A stretch of DNA of 35,614 nucleotides. Source: Bryobacterales bacterium. GTDB taxonomy: Bacteria > Acidobacteriota > Terriglobia > Bryobacterales > UBA6623. The DNA lies in NCBI GenBank assembly GCA_028819255.1, contig JAPPMB010000104.1:1-35614 (forward strand), in the 5' to 3' direction. The notes beneath the pieces are model-generated. The model worked only from the letters and a program-made list of their open reading frames with translations, had not been told where the DNA came from and made no database searches. Position numbers and translations under genes: made by a program. Within the stretch, counting starts at the first letter, position 1, and every line of letters starts with the position of its first letter. This document shows, one piece after another, positions 1 through 7,869 of this stretch.

Positions 1-1
1 G

Positions 2-1108
2 CGCCACACTGAGGCTGCTCCCCGGCTGTGGCGTGCGCGCCAGAAGCGACCTTCCGCTCCAGCGGCGATCAGGCGGGGCGGCTCTTCGACCTCGACGGGA
101 ACGCCGGCCGCCGCCGCGGCCGCGTTGCGGGCCGCGGCGCAGCTTGAGGGCAGCGGGGCAGCTGCAGCCTACGCCCTTGGGAGGGTCCTGCTGGACCTCG
201 GCGACGGCGGCGAGGCCATCCCGATGCTCGAGCGGGCAGTGGCGCTCTCGCCCGGCTCGGGTGCGGCACGCTACGCGCTGGCCATGGCCCATCGCATGGC
301 CGGACACGAGCATGAGGCCGTGCGCCACCTCGAGATGGTCGGCACGGGCAGCGGCGACAAGCCTCCCCTCGAGGACCCAGTCTTCTCACGCGTGGAAGCC
401 CTTGCCGCCGACCAGCACCACTTCCTCAATCAGGGAAAGAGCTTGGAGGCCGCCGGCAGGCTGGACGAGGCGATCAGCGCCTACGAGAGGGCTCTCGAGA
501 TGGACCCGCAGATGGCGTCGGCGCACGCGAATCTGGTTGGAGCCTACGGGCAGAAGGGCGAATTCCAAAGGGCCCGGGCCCACTACGAAGCGGCGAGCTC
601 CATCGACCCAGATATCGAGGAGCTGCACAACAACTGGGGAGTCGTGATGGCGGCCCAGGACGATCCGTCGGCCGCCTCCGCCGCGTTCCGCAGGGCGCTG
701 GAGGTCAATCCGAACTCAGCAAGGGCTCACGCCAATCTCGGAGTGGCGCTGACCTCTCTGGACCGGGGCGAGGATGCGGTCCCGCACTTCACGCAGGCGA
801 TCTCCAACGATCCGACCAACCGTCCCGCCAGAATGAATCTCGGAGCCCGGGCACTGGAAAACGGCCGCCCGGCCGACGCAGCAGCGCACCTCGAGGCTGC
901 TTTGGCGGGTCCGGAGGACGGGAGCGGTGCGTTTGTCCGCTACACGCTCGGTCGAGCCTACAGCCGGCTCGGTCGCGACACCGAGGCGAGGGAGGAGATG
1001 GCGAACGCGCTGATCCTCGCCGAGGAAGCCGGTTTGAGGGAGGTGGCCGACCGCATCAGGCTGGAAATCAGGCAGCTTTCTCCGGAAGATTCGCCGTCTC
1101 GGCGTTAG
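2..1108 (+). CDS. TPR-repeat protein, 5' end outside window
   Basis: The frame is open from the left edge to a TAG at 1106-1108, so the true start lies outside the window; the first in-frame start-like codon is a TTG at 125. From about base 200 the translation shows successive 34-residue tetratricopeptide units with the small-residue and Pro spacing of TPRs (for example AISAYERALEMDPQ, AASAAFRRALEVNPN, AVPHFTQAISNDP). TPR arrays are helical scaffolds for protein-protein contacts; no catalytic domain is visible. The first ~40 codons are Ala/Arg-rich and less protein-like, so a frameshift or linker there cannot be excluded. The last four bases overlap the 3' end of the convergent methyltransferase-HNH gene. 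The partner and role are unknown. Confidence 0.8.
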   Translation, partial: RHTEAAPRLWRARQKRPSAPAAIRRGGSSTSTGTPAAAAAALRAAAQLEGSGAAAAYALGRVLLDLGDGGEAIPMLERAVALSPGSGAARYALAMAHRMAGHEHEAVRHLEMVGTGSGDKPPLEDPVFSRVEALAADQHHFLNQGKSLEAAGRLDEAISAYERALEMDPQMASAHANLVGAYGQKGEFQRARAHYEAASSIDPDIEELHNNWGVVMAAQDDPSAASAAFRRALEVNPNSARAHANLGVALTSLDRGEDAVPHFTQAISNDPTNRPARMNLGARALENGRPADAAAHLEAALAGPEDGSGAFVRYTLGRAYSRLGRDTEAREEMANALILAEEAGLREVADRIRLEIRQLSPEDSPSRR

Positions 1109-2829
1109 ACGTACCTGTCTCCCGCCCACTCGGGAATCTGCTGGTTGTGTCGCAGCCTGGCCCGCTGCGCGAGTGCGCCGTCGAAGAACGCGTCGAGATC
1201 CCTCTCCCGGGGCTGAACGCCGGGCAGGCTCGAGCCGGCTTCGATCACGAACCGCTCGTGGATCGCGGGATTCGACAAGCCGTAGCCGGACTCCCACCAC
1301 GACATGATTCGATCTTGGGATGCCATCATCAGGCGGGCGCTCGGCAGCTGCGCCCTCTTTTCGTTCTGATTGACTGCCCGATTGGTCGGCATCAGATTCC
1401 ACAGGTCCGCGCAAGGCCATGCCGACCATGGAAAGCAGTGGTCCATGTGCAGGGACTTCGCGGACAACGACTTGCCGCTCCAGACGCAGAAAAGCTGTCC
1501 GCCGTCAAGGATCTGTTCCGCCTGCCGCCTAGCGAGGGTGACCTCGCGGGCCGGGTCGGACCAGGTCATCGCTGCCGCCATGCGGTCTCGCGGGATGTCC
1601 CGGCCCTGGCGTTCCGCGTATCCGCGCATCAGACGAATCCACTCCTCGACGAGCGCCGGTTCGATCCAGACCGCAAATCGCTGGAGGGCCTGCCAGATTC
1701 TCCACGGCACCAGCATCTCTCCGAAGCCGCGCAGGTAGGTCTCGTCGACGACCAGTCCGGAAGATGCAGGCATTGGGCTTCCACTGCTCTTGACCGGTAG
1801 CACCCGTGAACCGTCCGGAAGCGTGATGTATCTCGCGGGCATTCTCCGAATCGTGTTGGCCGCGTCGCGGAGGGCCCGGTGAAGGGCCGTCGAGTGAGGC
1901 TCGCCGAGCCGCATTCCCACACGCAGATCCAGCTTCGAGAGCGTCTCGAGCCTCCGGAAGCCCTCTTTCACGAAGCCGAGTTTCCGTCCCCCCGCATCGT
2001 TCTGCGGGCTCTGCGGGAAGCTCCCGGCGATCAGGGGCTTGTACAGTCTCAGCCACGTCAGTGCAACCAGTCCAAGCGGCACCGAGACCATGTCGTCGTC
2101 CGACCGGCGGGCGAGTCCCGCCGTTCCGTCGGCGATGCGGCAAACCGAGCGCAGGAGGCCGAGCTTGTAGGTCGAACTCTTGTTGTCGTTCAGGATCACG
2201 TGTCGCAGGAGGGGAAGCGCACCGGTTCCGTCGTCGGGAAGCCGTAATGCGTAGTTGGACCAGTGGATCCCGTCGCGACCGAGCTGGTCGGCGGTGGCGA
2301 TCTCCCTCTGGACGATCGTCCCGTGGTTCTTGGCCAGCGCCAGGATTTCGGCACCATCGGCAGGGTGCATCCCTCGTTCCGGATCCGCTGGTCCGATGCG
2401 CACCGAGATCGCGATCACACCGCCCGGCTTGAGGAGGTTGACGAGCTTGCGGAAGGCCCTCGGCCGCTGGCTGCGCGGCAGATGCATCCACACGCCGCAG
2501 ACAAGAATCGCGTCGAAGGAAACGCCGCTTCGGAACGTGGCCTCCAGCGACGGCAGCGAATCGCGGACCCAGCGCACAGGAGCCGAGCGGTGCAGTTCGC
2601 CGGCGACCCTGCGCATCGCCTTCGAGGGCTCCACGGCGAACACGTCAAAGCCCTTGCCCGCCAGCCATGCCGCGTCCCGCCCGGTTCCGGCTCCGACATC
2701 AAGCACGATGGCCGGTGGCTCAGGCAGCAGGTCAGCGAGCCACCTGTGCAGCGCCTCCGGTTCGACGGATTCGTACTGCGGGGCGATGGCGTCGGCGTGC
2801 CTGTCGTACCACCTGACCGCGTTCTTCAT
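1105..2829 (-). CDS. SAM methyltransferase-HNH endonuclease fusion protein
   Basis: This 574-residue protein joins three parts. The N-terminal class I methyltransferase has motif I DVGAGTGRD (about 44-52), an acidic residue in AVEPS (about 67) and LLKPGG. The middle region (about 210-440) contains LNDNKSSTYKLGLLR and is not a domain I can name. The C-terminal HNH-type nuclease contains CVWSGK, MDHCFPWSAWPC (Asp463-His464) and LWNLMPTNRAVNQNEK (Asn478, Asn487). I recall this full-length architecture as widespread but uncharacterised. HNH with MTase suggests nucleic-acid modification plus cleavage, as in restriction, but the MTase target cannot be read from sequence. ATG at 2829 is preferred over GTG at 2841 because family members begin near the WYDRHAD motif. 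It sits beside a DUF1156 methylase relic, supporting a defence context. Confidence 0.85.
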   Translation of the reverse strand: MKNAVRWYDRHADAIAPQYESVEPEALHRWLADLLPEPPAIVLDVGAGTGRDAAWLAGKGFDVFAVEPSKAMRRVAGELHRSAPVRWVRDSLPSLEATFRSGVSFDAILVCGVWMHLPRSQRPRAFRKLVNLLKPGGVIAISVRIGPADPERGMHPADGAEILALAKNHGTIVQREIATADQLGRDGIHWSNYALRLPDDGTGALPLLRHVILNDNKSSTYKLGLLRSVCRIADGTAGLARRSDDDMVSVPLGLVALTWLRLYKPLIAGSFPQSPQNDAGGRKLGFVKEGFRRLETLSKLDLRVGMRLGEPHSTALHRALRDAANTIRRMPARYITLPDGSRVLPVKSSGSPMPASSGLVVDETYLRGFGEMLVPWRIWQALQRFAVWIEPALVEEWIRLMRGYAERQGRDIPRDRMAAAMTWSDPAREVTLARRQAEQILDGGQLFCVWSGKSLSAKSLHMDHCFPWSAWPCADLWNLMPTNRAVNQNEKRAQLPSARLMMASQDRIMSWWESGYGLSNPAIHERFVIEAGSSLPGVQPRERDLDAFFDGALAQRARLRHNQQIPEWAGDRYV

Positions 2830-3011
2830 GACTTCGCCCACGGCCTCGGACGCGCATCCCGGCGCACTTGGCTCAGTGCTCCGAGTCGGGCGGGAAGGGC
2901 TTTCAAGGTGGGACGGCTACGGGGGAATCTGTAGCCGCGAAAGCGACTCTCGTCATTTCCCCCTCCTGACGATTATCGATCCACTGCAACAGGTCGGGCG
3001 TTGCGGTGACA

Positions 3012-3113
3012 ATGCCTCGCGCACGAAAGAAGCCCATTGAAGTCGCATCGCCGCTGAACGCGATCACCAAGCCTGCTGCGATAGAAAAGTCGATCCGGCA
3101 GGGGCATCGGTGA
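3012..3113 (+). pseudogene. DUF1156 adenine-specific DNA methylase, N-terminal relic
   Basis: ATG at 3012 opens 33 codons ending in TGA at 3111. The peptide contains KKPIEVASPLNAI followed by EKSIRQGH, which matches the conserved N-terminus of DUF1156-type DNA methylases (KKLIEVALPLEAI...[24 protein letters not shown]). Downstream in the same frame, after the stop, HWQECRPLAAER still resembles the WWARRPLAA block with about one codon lost. Intact members usually run to many hundreds of residues, so this is a remnant. DUF1156 methylases are commonly linked to phage defence clusters. The fragment diverges from the methyltransferase-HNH gene by about 180 bases. Confidence 0.6.
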
Positions 3114-3714
3114 AGACAGCATTGGCAGGAATGTCGGCCGCTGGCTGCCGAGAGAATGGTCGTTGTCGCTCATACAGCGCCGCGCTGAGCAGCGATGCGG
3201 ATTCTCGCAGCCGCCCCCTGCTGTTCGAGCCGTTCGGGGCCAGCCTCTGGCGGGATGTCGCACTCAGCCGGATTCGGGTTGTACTCGCTTGCTGTTCCAG
3301 ACTGGTTGCCGGACCAACTGTCGGGCATGATCGTTCTCGCGGTTTGGTTGCTGTCTTGGATCGGGATCCGGCTCGACGCGCACGGCCTCGCCTTGTAGGC
3401 CAGCGGGGGATCGACAGCGACAGCAGGCCCCGGCAGGGGTGGAGCAGGTAGGGCGTCATCCGGCGAGAAACATGAACGGTGAGCTCAGGCGGCTCGGACA
3501 CAGGCGCGAAGCTGTTTGCGACGGGCCGCCATGCCGAGGTGGACGCCTCCGGGCCAGTTGGGGCCTGACGAGCGGGAACTACGGCAACCGGCGTTCCCCG
3601 TGCGGCTGTGGTGGTGTGTGATGCCTATCCCGAAAGCGATACGAGGGAGGCCGGACAGGGTCAAGAATCGTTTGCAACCGAACATGCCCGGCAAGCGTCT
3701 CATCTTGACAACTG

Positions 3715-3720
3715 GGAGGT
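3715..3720 (+). promoter_or_regulatory. Strong Shine-Dalgarno site
   Basis: GGAGGT five bases before the ATG at 3726 fixes the start of the repeat-protein gene. It is one of the few strong ribosome-binding sites in this window. Confidence 0.7.
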
Positions 3721-3725
3721 GAGCT

Positions 3726-4310
3726 ATGCCCCGTTCAATTGCTGGATTGCGGACCGTAGGCCTGGCAGGGCTCTTTGTCCTTGCTGGAGGCGGAATCGTC
3801 GTTCCGCAGGCACGACCGGACGACCGGTCTGGCCTGGAAGAGAACCGCATGCTCACTCTTGGAATCGCCAATTCCGTCGGGGGTGCTGGTATCGGTTTCA
3901 GCCACAGGATTGGCTCGACGGGCTTCATGGCCGTGACGACTGCATCCGGAACCCTGCACGGGACGAGCATTCGCATCGGGAACACGACCTTTTACAACTT
4001 GACAACGCCATCAGGAGACTCGATACGCGGCACTTCACAGCGTATTGGCAACATGACGCACTCGCACACGTCCACCACGGACGGCGACTGGTCGTCCTCC
4101 GTGACTCAATCCATCGGGAATGTCGAGTTCACTGCTGGATCTTCCAGACGAGGTAGTTTCTCCGGCACGCAACAGCGGATCGGCGCGACGGACTTGACGA
4201 CCATAACGACGCCGTCAGGGACTGCGAGTGGCATGAGCACTCAAGTTGGACCTAACACTTGGCACACGCATGCTACTTCTGCCGACAGACGAAATCGCGG
4301 AGAGCGCTGA
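3726..4310 (+). CDS. Small exported RIG-repeat protein
   Basis: 194 residues with a hydrophobic N-terminal segment (VGLAGLFVLAGGGIV, about 11-25) that looks like a signal peptide. The rest consists of 22-23-residue repeats. Repeat starts are RIG at 61, 83, 106, SIG at 129, RIG at 151 and QVG at 173, giving intervals of 22, 23, 23, 22 and 22. The unit is roughly RIGNTxFxxxTTPSGxxxGTSQ, rich in Thr, Ser and Gly, consistent with a beta-strand/turn repeat such as a small beta-solenoid or propeller-like fold. I do not recognise the family. The strong ribosome-binding site suggests good expression. It stands alone, with no intact neighbour in an operon. A surface or periplasmic structural or binding role is inference only. 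Confidence 0.75.
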   Translation: MPRSIAGLRTVGLAGLFVLAGGGIVVPQARPDDRSGLEENRMLTLGIANSVGGAGIGFSHRIGSTGFMAVTTASGTLHGTSIRIGNTTFYNLTTPSGDSIRGTSQRIGNMTHSHTSTTDGDWSSSVTQSIGNVEFTAGSSRRGSFSGTQQRIGATDLTTITTPSGTASGMSTQVGPNTWHTHATSADRRNRGER

Positions 4311-5478
4311 GTTCGTCCGCGTCGGTCTCTTGGCAGAGAAAGCGTCGGAACTGGGCTACGCGTCGCAGATGTAGCACATGTCGGTGCAGCGCATCGCAAG
4401 TTCAACGAACTCCAGCCTCATTTCAATGGGAGCCAGCGGCGTGGGTTGCGGAGATCGATTTGCGAACGTCACTCGACGCCCTGCGTAGTCTGATTCGTGA
4501 CCCATATGCACCGTGACAACATCGGTCAATGTAACGTTTCACGGCATCTGCGGGAGTCCCCGGGCCTGCCCCGGGCGGAAGCTGTTCCAAGCGATCAGTA
4601 GATTCCATAAGTCCACTAGGATTCGACCGCGAATCGCCGCCTCAACCAACAGGGAGCCTTTGCCGGCTCGCTGGGGTCACAATGCTCGACTTCGGCGTCG
4701 CCGGGAGGAGGCAGCAGATCTTCGTGTGCTCGTCGATCTTCACTAGAGCAATCCTCGCACGCGGTCGAAGAGGGCAGATTCGAGAGTCTCGCATTCCGAG
4801 AATAGTGCAGCATGCGGCCAAAGACCCAAGAGGCGGCGATGTTGGCGTCCGTAGGAGAGGCGCCGTGGGCCTGCGGGGACTCGCCAACTTGGGACGTTCA
4901 TCGTTCTTCCGGCGACCGTGAGCAGCTGGGCATCGGGTCGGAGGTGGGGCTTGGCCGGAGCGGTGAGCACTGAGGACGTCGATGGGGGCGGGCGCCTGAT
5001 CGAGGAATGCCGAGTGCGACACCGGGGTCAGGTGGCACGACTTGGCGGCCGGAGTGGTTGAAGCAGACGAGACGAAACGAGGAATTGGAGTTGAGTGTGC
5101 CTGGTAGATCCCGGGTTCGGCCCGGCGGGTGAACATGAGTGCTGTCAGGGCAAGGAACGGGCGCTGGAGATTGAGACAACAAGAGTCAAACACGCAAGAT
5201 CGTCCTACCGCTTCGGGCATCCGAGAGCATGAAGCTCTTCGCAAGAAGCCGATCTCGATTCCGGACTGCCGGAATTGGGCGGATTTCCCGGCCACTAGAA
5301 GGCGCCGGGCGCTTTATCGCGCTGAATCCAAGTGGCTCTCCGAAGCTACACGTGCCGGCACGGCTAGGCGACAACGCGGGCTCCTCGGATCCGACGAATT
5401 GGCGAGTGCCGAGCCACGAGACTCTCGACACCCTCGCCGCCCGAGACACTTCAACGGCCTTGTAGTAGTCTTGTCCTG
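4311..5478. other. Long interval without a convincing gene; possible decayed coding traces
   Basis: No intact gene is supported. Two short protein-like stretches lie in different plus-strand frames: 4270-4374 (34 codons, contains VGLLAEKASELGYASQM), overlapping the end of the repeat gene, and the tail near 4450-4516 (VAEIDLRTSLDALRSLI then stop). Together they could be one gene broken by frameshifts. A 61-codon minus-strand frame at 4423-4608 (contains PADAVKRYIDRC) is also possible but unrecognised. A plus-strand frame ending 5479 overlaps the next ATG as TGATG, but its third-position bases are not biased, so it is probably not coding. Confidence 0.4.
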
Positions 5479-7371
5479 ATGTCACGATCCGCTGCAATCG
5501 AAATCGGGGCGGGCGTTCGGGAACGCTACTCCGACGTGCTAACACCCAAGGCTCTTGACGTGATCGCTGATCTGGCTGACCTGGATCGCGACCGCAAGGA
5601 CGTGATGCACGCCAGATTGGATCGTCGCCGACGGCGCGCCCGTGAGGCGGAAAGGATCCAGTTCTTGGATCCGGAATCCATAATCCCCCGGACGGATATC
5701 AAGGTTGCCGACGCACGGGCCGGGAAGTTCATCGGTTCGGCTATCCCGGATGACCTGCAGTGCCAGTGGATACAGGGTACCGGTCCCGGAGCGAAACCTC
5801 GGTCTCCGATCGAGAGCAGCATCCGAAATGTTGCCTATGCACTGCTCTCCGGTGCGGACGGCTGGATGTTTGACGGCGAGGATGCTTTAGGGCAGATCGA
5901 GACCATGTCGCTCGATAACCAGCGGAACCTGCGCCTGGCATTCGCGAGGGACCCGATTTTTCTGACAGCCGCGGAAACTGTGGCAGGAGAGATGAACAAG
6001 TGGGGGGAAGACTTTTTCGGGCACAGGATCGTCAGCGACTGGCAAAAACAGCTCTCCTTTACCACTAGAATCTTCCGAGCGCGAGGTCTTCACTTGGAGG
6101 ATCGTCACATTCGCAACGGCGACGGCAGCGGCTTCTCGGCGTCGATTGTCGATGCTGCGCTCTACGTTACTGCTAATCATGCGACATTGGCGAATCAGGG
6201 CTCGAGCCTGGTTCTCTACCTTCCGAAGATACAGACGGCGGAAGAAGCCGCGCTGTGGCATGAGATTCTCGGTGGCGTCGAGTCGTCTCTGGGCCTGCAG
6301 AGCGGGGCCGTCAAGACTTATGTTCTGGTCGAGCAGATCGAGGCCTCCTTCCAATTGATGGAGATCCGGGCCGCGCTCGGAAACCGGTTCGTAGGATTCA
6401 ATACCGGCCGCTGGGACTACATCAACAGCGTGGCTGATGCAATGGCCTGGGATCCGGGTTTCATCCACCCCAACATTGACGCTGTAGTGATGACCTACGG
6501 TTACATGCGGAACTACGAGGATCGCGTGCGGCGATCCACCAATACTCCCGACGAGAAGGGTCAATTCGCACTCTGGCAGGGCGGCATGGAACCTAATATT
6601 CCGGTTGGCTCCGCGGAGGGAGTATCCGCGAGCATGAGAAAAGCGACGCTCGGTGCCGAGCGCGAGCAAAGAGAGGGTGCCAGTGGGAAGTGGGTTGCCC
6701 ACTGGAAGATGGTGCACATCATTCGACCGGTCTGGGAAAAGGTGGGGCAGGCGAACCAAGCAGGCCGCGCATTTGCGCCCCTGACTTACACCGACGCCGA
6801 CGCTGACGGTTTGGTGCTTCTCGAGTCGGCACCGCGAACAATCCGTGGAGCCCGAGACCTGATCAGCGTGGCCCTCCAATACGGCAACGCCTTCGAGCAG
6901 GGATTCCAAGCAGCAGCCCTAAAGCCTGCTGACTTCTTCGGAGACGAAGACGTTCTCTACCTGATGGAGGATATGGCGACAGGAGAGATCCGGCTCAGCA
7001 TCCTTTGGGAATGGCTGCACAAGACGGCGACTCTCACAGCAGCTGACCAGGAAACAGGCGCCGAAAAAGGTGATCCGTTTACCGAAGAAATGTTCGCGCG
7101 ACTGCTTGCTGAAGAGTTCTCGAAGCTTCAACAAGCACGAAACGTCGATGTTCATGATGACTCTAAGTTCACGACTCTGCCCGTCTCTCGCATCGTTGTC
7201 GACGACTATGTGAGATGGAGGCAGAAGGCCCCGTGGATGGTTGACCTGCTCAACGTCAACCTGACGGTCGAACAGGAGGAATCGGCGAGGCAGCGGACAC
7301 GCGAATTCCTGGACTTGTTTTCTACACAAGGCATTCGCATCACGAAGAATCTCGATTTCGCGTCCGTGTAG
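5479..7371 (+). CDS. Malate synthase-family protein, long form
   Basis: Malate synthase condenses glyoxylate and acetyl-CoA to malate. The family landmarks are present in order: MFDGEDALGQ (about 130-139, acidic metal/substrate site), LPKIQTAEEA (248-257), VEQIEASFQLMEI (284-296), FNTGRWDYI (307-315, the classical signature region), GKWVAHWKM (403-411, normally GxWVAHPxL) and MEDMATGEIR (496-505, which holds the usual catalytic Asp). At 630 residues it is about 100 longer than typical malate synthase A, with an extended C-terminus ending near residue 630. No isocitrate lyase gene is in the window, so a glyoxylate shunt here is unproven; a related lyase/synthase activity is possible. No strong ribosome-binding site precedes the ATG. 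Confidence 0.8.
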   Translation: MSRSAAIEIGAGVRERYSDVLTPKALDVIADLADLDRDRKDVMHARLDRRRRRAREAERIQFLDPESIIPRTDIKVADARAGKFIGSAIPDDLQCQWIQGTGPGAKPRSPIESSIRNVAYALLSGADGWMFDGEDALGQIETMSLDNQRNLRLAFARDPIFLTAAETVAGEMNKWGEDFFGHRIVSDWQKQLSFTTRIFRARGLHLEDRHIRNGDGSGFSASIVDAALYVTANHATLANQGSSLVLYLPKIQTAEEAALWHEILGGVESSLGLQSGAVKTYVLVEQIEASFQLMEIRAALGNRFVGFNTGRWDYINSVADAMAWDPGFIHPNIDAVVMTYGYMRNYEDRVRRSTNTPDEKGQFALWQGGMEPNIPVGSAEGVSASMRKATLGAEREQREGASGKWVAHWKMVHIIRPVWEKVGQANQAGRAFAPLTYTDADADGLVLLESAPRTIRGARDLISVALQYGNAFEQGFQAAALKPADFFGDEDVLYLMEDMATGEIRLSILWEWLHKTATLTAADQETGAEKGDPFTEEMFARLLAEEFSKLQQARNVDVHDDSKFTTLPVSRIVVDDYVRWRQKAPWMVDLLNVNLTVEQEESARQRTREFLDLFSTQGIRITKNLDFASV

Positions 7372-7869
7372 TCTCTGCAATCATTCCAGCACCCTGACCT
7401 CGGCACTTTGATAGGTTGTGGTAGAACGATCGTCCGAGCCTCGTAACGCACATCCCCTACCGCGCCGACCTGCTCCCTGCGCGAACCGCTTGAACGCTCG
7501 GCGCGAACTTCGGTCCGAGGCGCAATGTCGCAGGCACAATCCCTTTCCGATAAGCGACTTACTGTGTGTGTCTCCAAGCATTCCCACACCGTCACACCAT
7601 GGACTCGCCGTGGCAGATTAGTCGGACTCCGCTACGACGACTGGCTCGAATCTCGTCACGTTCCCGTTCGACATCCCTGCCGGTTCGGGCCGGCAATATG
7701 GACGAGGATTTATCCGACGACAGGGCGTACCTTCAGCCGAACCATGTATGCAGCATGGGACTTGATCTACGATTTTTCTATTTCATTCAATCATATTCTC
7801 CCAGTGCCTTGATGTTGAATCCATGATTTGAAATCAGCCTGACTGGGCACTATTGTCTACAAGCCCCAA
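7372..7869. other. Intergenic region between convergent genes, with inverted repeats
   Basis: No gene seen. The right end is AT-rich. A near-palindrome TGATTTGAAATCA at 7823-7835 is bracketed by CCCAGTGCC (from 7800) and ACTGGGCACT (7842-7851), which can pair in part (CCCAGT with ACTGGG, or AGTGCC with GGCACT). This nested structure lies just past the sulfatase stop and may act as its terminator, although no clear U-tract follows. Confidence 0.35.

Larger units (their letters stand above)
2830..3725. other. Gene-poor interval with methylase relic
   Basis: About 900 bases without an intact gene. The only recognisable coding trace is the DUF1156 N-terminal fragment at 3012-3113. Its frame continues after the stop with a weak further match (CRPLAAER around 3150, compare ARRPLAAAR in the family) and then becomes unrecognisable. 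Other open frames here lack family resemblance and codon bias. The final ~30 bases carry the ribosome-binding site of the repeat-protein gene. Confidence 0.6.

Noticed and set aside
5129..5479. 116-codon plus-strand frame overlapping malate synthase start as TGATG
   Set aside because: The coupling-like overlap is attractive, but third-codon bases are unbiased, the sequence is Arg-rich and no family is recognised.
7660..7740. FDIPAG-like peptide resembling a TonB/STN domain start
   Set aside because: Very short, quickly loses similarity and ends in a stop; likely chance.
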